In this document: in pieces, positions 1-6,336 of the stretch
How positions within the stretch are numbered: position 1 is the stretch's first letter
Layout of the letters: each line of letters opens with the position of its first letter
Source: Rhodanobacteraceae bacterium
GTDB lineage: Bacteria > Pseudomonadota > Gammaproteobacteria > Xanthomonadales > SZUA-5
Direction of reading: 5' to 3'
NCBI GenBank assembly: GCA_003233535.1
Contig: QIMA01000382.1
Span: 1 to 6,475 of the forward strand
DNA: 6,475 nt
Notes under the pieces: generated by a model
What the model was told of the DNA's origin: nothing
Database searches by the model: none
What the model saw: the letters and a program-made list of their open reading frames with translations, nothing else
Position numbers and translations under genes: made by a program

Positions 1-45
1 ATCAAGGGCCTAGCGAGGGCGCGTGAAGTTTATGAAATATCCGGG

Positions 46-1785
46 TTAGCCGATCTTGTGCCGTCCGGACTCCGCTTTGCGCGCCAGCTGCTGCAGATAC
101 CGGCGCCGGTCCTCGGCGCTGATCTGATCGAGCTGCAGTGGTAAATCTGCGCTTTTCTGGCTCTCAAACTGATCCACCAGCAGTTGCACGTAGCCGTCAA
201 AGGCGACTTCCCAGTCTTCGGACTCACCGGCCCACTCGACCTCCGCCAGCTTGCGCATGGCGTCGGCCTCGGCTGGCTCTGGCCACGACTCGATGACTGC
301 TCCGGCAGCCGCCGGGGATGCGCGCAGCCGATCCAACAACCGCAGCAGCAGATCCATACCGGCCACCTCCAGACCAACGAAAGGAGCGGGCTGAGTCACG
401 CGGGTCGCTAGCGCGGGGGCGGTAAATAGCAGGCTAATTAACGCGCGAACCGGAGTCCGCTGAACCCGTCGTTGACCGGCCCGCGAGTCGCTGCGCATTC
501 GCCCTCCTCCGCGTGCGGGCGCTGGTTTATCTACCGGCGTCTTGCGAATGCCGGCGCGACGCCCCAACTCTTCCTCCATGAGGTCGCGAAACGGACTGTC
601 CGGAATCTGCTCGATCAACGGCTTGGCCCGTTCAACTAGACGCGCTCTGCCGTCCACGGTGTCCAGCCGCGCGTCTTTGGACAACATCTGGAAGAAATAC
701 TCGGTCAGCGGCACTGCGCCGCGCAACTGCGCTTCGAACGCGGCCGCACCCTGCGCGTTAAGCAGGCTATCGGGATCCTCACCGTCGGGCAGGAACAGAA
801 ACTGGGCCTGGCGCCCGTCGGTCAGTCGCGGCAGCACCGACTCCAGCGCGCGCCAAGCGGCCTCGCGCCCTGCGCGATCACCGTCAAAACAAAAAACCAC
901 GTCGCCGGCCTGACGAAACAGCAGTTCGGCGTGACTGCGCGTGGTCGCCGTACCCAGGGTGGCCACCGACTCGCTAAAGCCGTGATGGACCAGCGCTAGC
1001 ACGTCCATGTAGCCCTCAACCACGATCAACCGCTCCAGTCCGCCCTTGCGCTGACGCGCCTGATACAGGCCGTAGAGGGTTTCGCCTTTGTGGAAAACCT
1101 CGGTCTCGGGGGAATTGAGATACTTGGGCTGATCGTCGCCCATCACCCGACCGCCAAAGGCAATCACCCGTCCACGGCGGTCATGTATCGGAAACATCAG
1201 CCGGTCGCGAAACTTATCGTAACGCCCGCGATCGCCCTGGCTGAGCATTCCGGCTGAGGACAGTAGGTTGGCGCCCTTGCTGCTCTGGCCGAAGCGACGC
1301 AGCACGTTGTCCCAGCCGGGTGGCGCATAACCCAGGCCATAGGTCTCGATTACCTCCGCACCCAGCCCGCGTCCGCGCAGATATTCCAGGGCCTTGTCGC
1401 TAGTGCCCAGCTGGTGCTGAAAGTAGCTGCTGCACTCAGCGAGCAAGCCGTACAGCTCACTGGTACCGCGATCGCGCGCCGTGCTTAGCTCAGGCACCGG
1501 CATGCCGAGTTGATCGGCGAGCACCTCGATGGCGTCGACGAACTCCAGCCCGTCGTACTGCATCAGGAAACCGAGCGCGGTGCCGTGCGCGCCGCAGCCA
1601 AAACAGTGATAGAACTGTTTGCTCGGGGAAACCGTGAAAGACGGGCTGCGTTCGTCGTGGAAGGGGCAGCGCGACTGATATTCCTTACCGGCACGCTTGA
1701 GCGTAATCCGCTGTCCAATTAGATCGGTTATATCGATGCGCGCGAGCAGATCGTCGATAAAGGATTGCGGAACACGGCCGGCCAT
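46..1785 (-). CDS. dnaG: DNA primase DnaG
   Basis: This gene encodes the bacterial replicative primase, which makes the RNA primers for Okazaki fragments and is recruited to the fork by the DnaB helicase. The 579-residue product is close to the 581 residues of E. coli DnaG. An N-terminal CHC2 zinc-binding domain has ligands C40, H43, C61 and C64. A basic patch around residues 191-195 (KFRDR) and the FGGR / KYLNSPET motifs at about 210-228 mark the catalytic core. The TOPRIM metal-binding residues are present as EGYMDV (E257, D261) and DGDRAG (D301, D303), with the same 44-residue spacing as in E. coli. The last 130 or so residues are divergent, as expected of the DnaB-binding domain. The ATG at 1783-1785 is the only plausible start, since an in-frame stop lies at 1804-1806. 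No good Shine-Dalgarno is visible: a GAGGG lies about 15 nt upstream, too far away, so translation may be weak. It is the last gene of the rpsU-yqeY-dnaG cluster within the window. Confidence 0.98.
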   Translation of the reverse strand: MAGRVPQSFIDDLLARIDITDLIGQRITLKRAGKEYQSRCPFHDERSPSFTVSPSKQFYHCFGCGAHGTALGFLMQYDGLEFVDAIEVLADQLGMPVPELSTARDRGTSELYGLLAECSSYFQHQLGTSDKALEYLRGRGLGAEVIETYGLGYAPPGWDNVLRRFGQSSKGANLLSSAGMLSQGDRGRYDKFRDRLMFPIHDRRGRVIAFGGRVMGDDQPKYLNSPETEVFHKGETLYGLYQARQRKGGLERLIVVEGYMDVLALVHHGFSESVATLGTATTRSHAELLFRQAGDVVFCFDGDRAGREAAWRALESVLPRLTDGRQAQFLFLPDGEDPDSLLNAQGAAAFEAQLRGAVPLTEYFFQMLSKDARLDTVDGRARLVERAKPLIEQIPDSPFRDLMEEELGRRAGIRKTPVDKPAPARGGGRMRSDSRAGQRRVQRTPVRALISLLFTAPALATRVTQPAPFVGLEVAGMDLLLRLLDRLRASPAAAGAVIESWPEPAEADAMRKLAEVEWAGESEDWEVAFDGYVQLLVDQFESQKSADLPLQLDQISAEDRRRYLQQLARKAESGRHKIG

Positions 1786-2174
1786 AGCGGGACTTTTAAA
1801 CCCTCAGTGCGAGCGGCCAACGCGGCCTGGGAGACAGCGCCGTCTGAGCGGCTGCCGAACCGCATAGTCTACGCCGTCGAGGGGCTCCTGATGCTGCTCA
1901 AATTGACGGGTACGAGTCAGACTGATACAGCCAGGGCTGAGGATGGGCACCCCGAAACTGATGGGCATTGGCTGATGAAGGTCCGGGTTCGTGGCGATTG
2001 CTATAGCCAAACGAGTGGCAAGCCCCGGAGTCAAACCGTCGGGCTGCTCTTCTCAGCCCTCAGCCCTCAGCCGGGACCAACGTGGGCGGCGTTGCATCCC
2101 ACATCAGTACCCGAGCGCGGTCTCCCGCCTCGGGTCGTGCGAGCGCTGCGGATCAAAACGACGCGCTGATCGAT
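1786..2174. other. Intercistronic region between yqeY and dnaG
   Basis: This 389-base gap is unusually long for the inside of an operon. Its rightmost two-thirds are occupied by an interspersed repeat copy (1907-2113). The remaining 1786-1906 shows no recognisable gene, and I find no convincing sigma70 promoter reading toward dnaG. Short open frames cross it on both strands, but none has a ribosome binding site plus a recognisable protein. Confidence 0.6.
1907..2113. repeat. Interspersed inverted-repeat element, copy A
   Basis: This is a non-coding copy of the element also seen at 2967-3160. Shared blocks in the same order are a left end (ACGGGTACGAGTCAGACTGA), a heptad block AGGGCTGAG at 1933-1941, GGGCATTGGCTGATGA near 1963-1978, CTGCTCTTCTCAGCCCTCAG near 2044, and a right block GTGGGCGGCGTTGCATCCC followed by ACATCAGT. 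Three CTCAGCC-type heptads at 2052-2070 can pair with the single heptad on the left. The right terminal repeat seems to have lost 9 bases: after ACATCAGT the sequence goes straight to ACCCG, where copy B has TTGACTAGC in between. The middle is longer than in copy B and only weakly alike. On the minus strand it would be transcribed as part of the yqeY-dnaG message and could fold into a long stem. Confidence 0.8.
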
Positions 2175-2618
2175 CTAGCCGAGCTTCGCTTTGACCTTGC
2201 CGGCAAGCGACTGCATATCCGCCCTACCCGCCACTCGCGGCTTGAGCAATGCCATCACTTTGCCCATATCGCGAGCTTCGACAGCACCGGATTCGGCAAT
2301 ACAATCAGCCAGAATCTGGTCTACCTCGGTTTCGCTAAGCGGCTGCGGCAGATAATCGGCGATGATGCCGATCTCGTACTTCTCTTGGTCAACCAAATCT
2401 TGACGGCCCGCCGCTTCAAACTGCGAGGCTGAATCCCGACGCTGCTTGAGCATCTTCTCCAACACACCGAGTATCTGCGTATCGCTCAGCTCTATGCGTT
2501 CGTCCACTTCCCGCTGCTTGAGCGCAGCAAGAGCCAGCCGGATGACGCCCAATCGAGGCTTGTCACCGGAACGCATGGAGGACTTCATGTCCTCGGTGAG
2601 CCGCTGTTTCAGAGTCAT
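2175..2618 (-). CDS. yqeY: GatB/YqeY domain-containing protein
   Basis: This gene encodes a 147-residue cytoplasmic protein of the YqeY family, which resembles the tail domain of the GatB subunit of the tRNA-dependent amidotransferase. A tRNA-related role is often suggested, but its exact function is not established. Family features are visible: an N-terminal helical part with LGVIRLALAALKQREVD (residues about 23-39), the block KQRRDSASQFEAAGRQDL followed by EKYEIGIIADYLPQPL in the middle, and the C-terminal MGKVMALLKPRVAGRADM. The length is typical, so the gene looks intact. It starts 24 nt after the rpsU stop with only a weak GCGAG ribosome binding site, so it is probably co-transcribed with rpsU. 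An rpsU-yqeY-dnaG order is known in Pseudomonas and other Gammaproteobacteria, which supports the call. Confidence 0.95.
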   Translation of the reverse strand: MTLKQRLTEDMKSSMRSGDKPRLGVIRLALAALKQREVDERIELSDTQILGVLEKMLKQRRDSASQFEAAGRQDLVDQEKYEIGIIADYLPQPLSETEVDQILADCIAESGAVEARDMGKVMALLKPRVAGRADMQSLAGKVKAKLG

Positions 2619-2642
2619 ACGGTACTCGCTATGAAGCGAAGA

Positions 2643-2858
2643 TCAGTACAGGCGCTTGCGCTTGGTCACGTCGCGACCGACGCGACGGCTGTTCCGCTTA
2701 ACCGCAGCAGCCAGCTTGCGCTTGCGCTCGGCGGTGGGCTTTTCGTAGAACTCGCGGCGACGAACTTCAGTCAGTACACCGGCTTTCTCGCAGGAACGCT
2801 TAAAGCGACGGAGGGCGAACTCAAAGGGTTCGTTCTCGCGGACCTTGACGCTTGGCAT
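2643..2858 (-). CDS. rpsU: 30S ribosomal protein S21
   Basis: This gene encodes the small basic protein S21 (bS21), which binds the platform of the 30S subunit and takes part in mRNA recognition during initiation. The 71-residue product begins [12 protein letters not shown] and contains the family blocks [15 protein letters not shown] and [17 protein letters not shown], ending in a Lys/Arg-rich tail (TKRKRLY). The length matches the E. coli protein. The ATG at 2856-2858 is chosen because the family begins MPSVKVREN and a GGAG (plus-strand CTCC at 2864-2867) lies at good distance. A longer frame reaching 2921 would run into the promoter -10 box and add 21 residues foreign to the family. It is the first gene of the minus-strand operon with yqeY and dnaG. 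Confidence 0.98.
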   Translation of the reverse strand: MPSVKVRENEPFEFALRRFKRSCEKAGVLTEVRRREFYEKPTAERKRKLAAAVKRNSRRVGRDVTKRKRLY

Positions 2859-2920
2859 GGACACTCCAAATCTTTGTGGATGGCATGGGTAACACTCACT
2901 CCAGACAGAGCGAGCCGGCA

Positions 2921-2950
2921 ATTATAGCCATTGTTGTTAAGAACAAGCAA
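2921..2950 (-). promoter_or_regulatory. Probable sigma70 promoter of rpsU operon
   Basis: Read on the minus strand there is a perfect -10 box TATAAT (plus-strand ATTATA, 2921-2926), preceded after 18 nt by TTGCTT (plus-strand AAGCAA, 2945-2950), a -35 match at the three most conserved bases. The predicted start of transcription is near 2914, giving a leader of about 55 nt before the rpsU ATG. The box falls in the gap between rpsU and repeat copy B and is directed toward rpsU. The -10 is strong evidence; the -35 is only fair. Confidence 0.7.
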
Positions 2951-2966
2951 AGCCCTTGGGCCAACG

Positions 2967-3160
2967 GGTGCGAGTCAAACTGATGTGGCCAGGGCTGAGG
3001 GCTGAGGATCGGCACCCAAATCTGCTGGGCATTGGCTGATGAGTGTCCGGTTTTAACGAGCGCAAGCCGCTGGACTGCTCTTCTCAGCCCTCAGCCCTCA
3101 ACCCTTTTAGCCGGGACTAACTTGGGCGGCGTTGCGTCCCACATCAGTTTGACTAGCACC
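2967..3160. repeat. Interspersed element with terminal inverted repeats, copy B
   Basis: This 194-bp non-coding element is bounded by inverted repeats at 2967-2988 and 3139-3160 that match at 21 of 22 positions and share the core AGTCAAACTGATGTGG. Inside them lies a second perfect inverted pair of 16 bases, AGGGCTGAGGGCTGAG at 2991-3006 and its complement at 3083-3098, each built from two copies of a 7-base unit. The outer and inner arms together could form a long cruciform or an RNA stem with a roughly 76-nt loop. I see no clear target-site duplication. No open frame in it resembles a transposase, so if mobile it would be a non-autonomous, MITE-like element. It lies between the divergent rpsU and M28 peptidase genes, immediately upstream of the rpsU -35 box. 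Confidence 0.85.
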
Positions 3161-3196
3161 GGGAGCACAACGCCACGGGTCAGTGGATCGTTGACT

Positions 3197-3205
3197 TGCT
3201 ATGCT
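3197..3205 (+). promoter_or_regulatory. Possible extended -10 promoter of M28 gene
   Basis: TGC TATGCT fits an extended -10 element (TGN followed by TATNNT) and would start transcription near 3212, about 23 nt before the ATG at 3235. No good -35 is present at the right distance. A TTGACT at 3191-3196 is an attractive -35, but a -10 at 17-18 nt from it (GTTTTG/TTTTGA) is poor and would begin the message inside the ribosome binding site. The assignment is tentative. Confidence 0.3.
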
Positions 3206-3234
3206 TGTGGGCTGTTTTGATCACGGAGCCGCTG

Positions 3235-4947
3235 ATGAACCGAGTACTTCTCACCGCCCTGCCCTTGAGCTTGGCATTGATGGCCTGTAGTGAACAGGCA
3301 CCGCCACCTGCGCCGACTGAGCCTGCAACCACTGCGACTGAGACCCCAGCAGCGCCCGTAGCGGTTGCCAGCCCAGTAACCAGCCCGGCGATTACGGTAG
3401 AGGACTTGGCCGCGCAGATCCGCACGATCAGCTCCGACATCTTCGAAGGTCGCGGCCCGGGCAGCAAGGGTGAAACCATCACTCTGGCGTACTTAGAGCA
3501 AGAGTTCACGCGCATGGGCCTGCAGCCGGGTAACGGCGACAGCTGGACTCAGGACGTGCCGATGGTTGAGCTGCGCGGTGAGATTGTCGAACCGCTGACC
3601 TTTCAGATCGGCGACATCGAGATGGCCCTCAAGCCGCTGGACGAGTTCGTGCTCGGTTCGCCGCTGCTGGATCCGGAAGTGGCAATCAGCGGCAGTGAAG
3701 TGGTGTTCGCCGGCTACGGCGTCGTCGCACCGGAAGTGGAGTGGAACGACTATGCCGGCATCGACCCGAAGGGCAAGACCGTGATCGTCTTGGTTAATGA
3801 CCCGGGCTTTGGCAACGGCGATGAGAGCCTGTTCAAGGGTAAGGCCATGACCTACTACGGTCGCTGGACCTACAAATTTGAGGAGTGCGCTCGTCAGGGC
3901 GCAGCCGCCTGCATCATCGTCCATGAGACCGCTGGCGCCAGCTACGGTTGGGAAGTCGTTCGCAACGGCTGGAGTGGTCCGCAGTTTGATCTGCCTCGCG
4001 GCGAGGGGTCTGATCCGGTCGTACCACTGGCAGGATGGATCTCCCGCGACAGCGCAGTCCGCCTGTTTGAAGCGGCCGGCATGGACTTCAACGCCCTTCG
4101 CGAAACTGCCGATACGCGTGCATTCGAAGCCGTCGCACTGAACGCGACCGCATCGGGCAAGGTGAACAATGAAGTGCGCAAGGCCGACAGCAAGAACGTG
4201 CTGGCTAAGGTCGTGGGCAGCACCCGTCCAGATGAATACATCATCTACACCGCGCACTGGGACCACCTGGGCCGCACCTTCGGCAATCCCGATGACAACA
4301 TCTACAACGGTGCGATCGACAACGGCACCGGCCTAGGCGCCCTGCTCGAACTTGCCGAAGCCTTTGCCAGCGACCCGGAGCCGCCGAAGCGTTCGATCCT
4401 GTTCCTGGCGGTTACGCTGGAAGAATCGGGTTTATTGGGTTCGCGCTGGTACGCCGAGAACCCGGTTTACCCGCTGACCAAGACCGTCGCCAACATCAAC
4501 ATGGACGCGCTGCCGGTTATCGGGCCGACCAAGGACGTCGTAGTGGTTGGTTTCGGTAGCTCTGAGTTAGAAAACGTGCTCGCCGATGCGGCCAAAGAGC
4601 AGGATCGCGAAATCGTCCAGGAGCCGACCCCCGAGAACGGTTTCTACTTCCGCTCAGATCACTTCAACTTCGCCAAGGTTGGCGTCCCGGCGCTGTACGC
4701 TAAGGGCGGCATCGATCATCGTGAGAAGGGCAAGGAATACGGCAGCGCGCAGGCCGTGGACTACGTCACCAACCGCTACCACAAGCCGGCCGATGAATAC
4801 TCCGCCGAATGGGATCTGCGCGGCATGGCTCAAGACGTACAGCTGCTGTACGCCGTAGGCAAGCGCGTCGCCGACAGCGACGGCTGGCCGCAGTGGCTGG
4901 AAGGCTCCGAGTTCAAAGCCCGTCGCGACGCGATGATGGCTGAGTAG
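3235..4947 (+). CDS. M28 family zinc metallopeptidase lipoprotein with PA-type insert
   Basis: This gene encodes a 570-residue exported zinc peptidase, probably an aminopeptidase anchored in the cell envelope. The N-terminus MNRVLLTALPLSLALMAC is a lipoprotein signal with Cys18 as the lipidation site, and Ser at +2 suggests the outer membrane. A Pro/Ala/Thr-rich linker follows to about residue 50. Residues about 155-285 look like the protease-associated domain often inserted in this family (GYGVVAPEVEWNDYAG, then AACIIVHE). The catalytic domain shows all expected M28 residues: H341 and D343 in HWDHLG, D362 in NGAIDNGTG, E396 and E397 in LEESGLLGS, D424 in NMDA, and H476 in SDHFNF. ATG 3235 is chosen over a TTG at 3196 because it begins the signal peptide exactly and has GGAG at 3225-3228. 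The substrate is not predictable from sequence. Confidence 0.93.
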   Translation: MNRVLLTALPLSLALMACSEQAPPPAPTEPATTATETPAAPVAVASPVTSPAITVEDLAAQIRTISSDIFEGRGPGSKGETITLAYLEQEFTRMGLQPGNGDSWTQDVPMVELRGEIVEPLTFQIGDIEMALKPLDEFVLGSPLLDPEVAISGSEVVFAGYGVVAPEVEWNDYAGIDPKGKTVIVLVNDPGFGNGDESLFKGKAMTYYGRWTYKFEECARQGAAACIIVHETAGASYGWEVVRNGWSGPQFDLPRGEGSDPVVPLAGWISRDSAVRLFEAAGMDFNALRETADTRAFEAVALNATASGKVNNEVRKADSKNVLAKVVGSTRPDEYIIYTAHWDHLGRTFGNPDDNIYNGAIDNGTGLGALLELAEAFASDPEPPKRSILFLAVTLEESGLLGSRWYAENPVYPLTKTVANINMDALPVIGPTKDVVVVGFGSSELENVLADAAKEQDREIVQEPTPENGFYFRSDHFNFAKVGVPALYAKGGIDHREKGKEYGSAQAVDYVTNRYHKPADEYSAEWDLRGMAQDVQLLYAVGKRVADSDGWPQWLEGSEFKARRDAMMAE

Positions 4948-4953
4948 TGAAGC

Positions 4954-5030
4954 AGGGCTGAGGGCTGAGGACGGCATCGCCGTTTCTCCCTCAGCTCTTC
5001 GCTCTCCCTCAAGCCCTAGCCCCTCAACCC
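4954..5030. repeat. Degenerate core copy C of the heptad repeat element
   Basis: Starting seven bases after the peptidase stop, AGGGCTGAGGGCTGAGGA (4954-4971) repeats the inner left arm of copy B exactly. A pyrimidine-rich stretch follows (CTCCCTCAGCTCTTC, then CCTCAAGCCCTAGCCCCTC), which is a decayed version of the right arm. The terminal AGTCAAACTGATGTGG repeats are missing. Inside it, ACGGC (4971-4975) and GCCGT (4979-4983) pair around a three-base loop, and CTGAGG (4965-4970) can extend the stem with CCTCAG (4989-4994) after a five-base bulge. There is no proper T-tract, so I do not call it a rho-independent terminator. It fills the whole gap up to the transporter start. Confidence 0.65.
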
Positions 5031-5031
5031 T

Positions 5032-5958
5032 ATGACTAAGCTACACACCACCAGTGGCCGCTGGCGATTGGGGCTCGGCCTTGCCCTGACGACAGTGGGC
5101 TTTTGGGCGACTTTGCCGCTGGCGCTGAAAATCTCGCTGGAACAGGTCGACGCCTGGACTCTGACTTGGATTCGTTTTCTGGTCGCGGCGCTGGTGATCG
5201 GCGGCTGGATTGCGGCAGGCGGGCGTTGGCGTGCCTTCACGCAGATCAGCAAGGGCGTTTGGGCGCTGCTGGCAATCGCCAGCTTGGGGCTGATCGGCAA
5301 CTATCTGTTCTACCTGCTCGGACTGTCCCGAATTACGCCGGGCAACGCCCAACTGCTGATCCAATCGGCACCGCTGCTGCTAGCCATTGGCAGCGTGGTG
5401 ATCTTCAAAGAGAAGCTGCTGCGCAGCCAAGCGCTCGGATTCATAATCATCGTGGCCGGCCTGCTGCTGTTTTTCTTCGAGCAGCGCGGTAGGGCCGACG
5501 ATGTGGAATCTTACGGACTGGGTGCGCTGTTTATCGGCATGGGTGCGCTGCTGTGGGCAATCTACGCGCTGGCGCAGAAGCAACTCCTGCGCAGTTTAAA
5601 GCCGCAGCAGGTGATGGGCTTTATCTACATCGTTGCTGCCATCGTCCTGTTTCCCACCGCTACCCCAAGCACGCTGACCCAGGTCGACAGCTGGCACTGG
5701 CTAGCGATCGGATATTGCTCGTTCAACACGCTCGGAGCCTACGGCTGCTTTGCTGAAGCGCTCAACCACTGGGAAGCATCCCGAGTGAGCGCGATCCTCG
5801 CCCTAACGCCGCTATCGACCTTGGCGTTTGGCGCAGCGCTGGCCATTTCCTTCCCCGGTCAGGTGCCGGAAGAGCATATCGGCTGGCTGGGTGCCTTTGG
5901 GGCGGCACTGGTGGTAGGCGGATCGATTACGGCGAGCTTGGCGGCAAAGCGCCGTTAG
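5032..5958 (+). CDS. EamA/DMT superfamily transporter
   Basis: This gene encodes a 308-residue inner-membrane protein of the drug/metabolite transporter (EamA) superfamily, whose members export amino acids, nucleobases or other metabolites. About ten hydrophobic helices are visible in two repeats of five. The first spans residues about 13-150, with GLGLALTTVGFWATLPLAL as TM1, the family-typical GLSRITPGNAQLLIQSAPLL and VVIFKEKL. The second spans about 157-303, with ALLWAIYALAQKQLL, the matching LNHWEASRVSAILALTPL and a last helix ending before AAKRR. The length is normal. An in-frame stop at 5017-5019 makes ATG 5032 the furthest upstream start. No Shine-Dalgarno precedes it; the leader is pyrimidine-rich repeat sequence. 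The gap from the peptidase gene is 84 nt, so co-transcription is possible. The substrate cannot be inferred. Confidence 0.93.
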   Translation: MTKLHTTSGRWRLGLGLALTTVGFWATLPLALKISLEQVDAWTLTWIRFLVAALVIGGWIAAGGRWRAFTQISKGVWALLAIASLGLIGNYLFYLLGLSRITPGNAQLLIQSAPLLLAIGSVVIFKEKLLRSQALGFIIIVAGLLLFFFEQRGRADDVESYGLGALFIGMGALLWAIYALAQKQLLRSLKPQQVMGFIYIVAAIVLFPTATPSTLTQVDSWHWLAIGYCSFNTLGAYGCFAEALNHWEASRVSAILALTPLSTLAFGAALAISFPGQVPEEHIGWLGAFGAALVVGGSITASLAAKRR

Positions 5959-5984
5959 CTCCCTACCTTACGCGCCGCGCGATC

Positions 5985-6011
5985 GATGTGGTTCGCTCCG
6001 CTCTCCACATC
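5985..6011. repeat. Short palindromic intergenic repeat
   Basis: GATGTGG at 5985-5991 and CCACATC at 6005-6011 form a perfect 7-bp stem around a 13-base loop (TTCGCTCCGCTCT). The pattern, in which the opposite strand reads GTAGGATGTGG then GAGCGGAGCG, resembles palindromic units scattered between genes in many Gammaproteobacteria. That family link is from memory, not a search. It lies 27 bases after the transporter stop and has no T-tract. Confidence 0.5.
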
Positions 6012-6141
6012 CTACAAAGACGGCACACGGAGGTCGGGCAAAGCTTGCGCGTCCGATTCGATCTGCTGCGGCTTGAGCTGAAGCGGGCACTCGTCCCCCC
6101 GTTCTATCGCCAACATGAGCCGCCCAATTAGTTGAGGATGT

Positions 6142-6165
6142 TGGGCATAAAATAGGCGTAGCCCA
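6142..6165. repeat. Small inverted repeat, TGGGC/GCCCA
   Basis: TGGGC (6142-6146) and GCCCA (6161-6165) can pair across a 14-base loop. The surrounding sequence (GATGTTGGGC, then GTAGCCCATGCC) looks like another class of dispersed GCCCA-type intergenic repeat. The stem is short and could be chance. Confidence 0.3.
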
Positions 6166-6210
6166 TGCCAAAACTACCGGAGCTGCTCGGGTCGGCTGCG
6201 TGTTACTGTG

Positions 6211-6243
6211 CTCGGTTCCCTGGGACCAACCGGAGAATTTTTT
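6211..6243 (+). terminator. Possible rho-independent terminator
   Basis: On the plus strand, CTCGGTT (6211-6217) can pair with AACCGGAG (6228-6235) with one bulged G, around a 10-base loop. It is followed after two bases by six T residues (6238-6243). It would end transcripts entering from the transporter gene, though the distance from that gene (about 250 nt) is large, and it would insulate the HicB-like gene downstream. The stem is only moderately stable. Confidence 0.35.
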
Positions 6244-6336
6244 GCTGCCGCGCAGCAGAAGTGCGCTATGCCGGTTCTCGGCCAGGCACGCGCGCCACCG
6301 GCTTGCGGTAAGCTCATTAGACGAAAGAGGTGCCAA

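Larger units (their letters stand above)
5959..6336. other. Gene-free intergenic region with small hairpins
   Basis: This 378-base stretch carries no open frame that I can defend. A minus-strand frame across it (stop near 5968) would read through hairpin repeats and yields a protein-like string containing VGCGERSEPHRS, which I take to be translated repeat sequence rather than a real protein. The region contains two separate inverted-repeat motifs and a possible terminator, each listed separately, and ends with the ribosome binding site of the HicB-like gene. Confidence 0.6.

Noticed and set aside
1804..2034. Minus-strand open frame of 76 codons between yqeY and dnaG
   Set aside because: It starts inside the repeat, resembles no protein I know and has no supporting ribosome binding site.
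1765..2169. Open frame of 134 codons on the plus strand crossing the yqeY-dnaG gap
   Set aside because: It overlaps the dnaG start and runs through repeat copy A; its sequence contains translated heptad repeat and no recognisable domain.
2859..2921. N-terminal extension of rpsU to an upstream start
   Set aside because: It would begin inside the TATAAT box and add residues absent from the S21 family; the ATG at 2858 has the Shine-Dalgarno and the conserved N-terminus.
2967..3160. CRISPR-like interpretation of the repeated heptads
   Set aside because: The heptads are directly adjacent with no spacers of regular length and occur as inverted arms, unlike a CRISPR array.
3196..3234. TTG start for the peptidase gene at 3196
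   Set aside because: It would put 13 extra residues before a well-formed lipoprotein signal and lacks a ribosome binding site; ATG 3235 has GGAG.
3493..4266. Long minus-strand open frame of 257 codons opposite the M28 peptidase
   Set aside because: It is a shadow of GC-rich coding sequence; the opposite strand carries complete M28 catalytic motifs.
6245..6257. GCTGC CGC GCAGC hairpin beside a T-run
   Set aside because: On the plus strand the T-run precedes the hairpin, and on the minus strand the hairpin is followed by A residues, so it is not a terminator in either direction.
5968..6336. Minus-strand open frame of 122 codons in the gap before the HicB-like gene
   Set aside because: It reads through palindromic repeats, and its recognisable parts look like translated intergenic repeat rather than protein.
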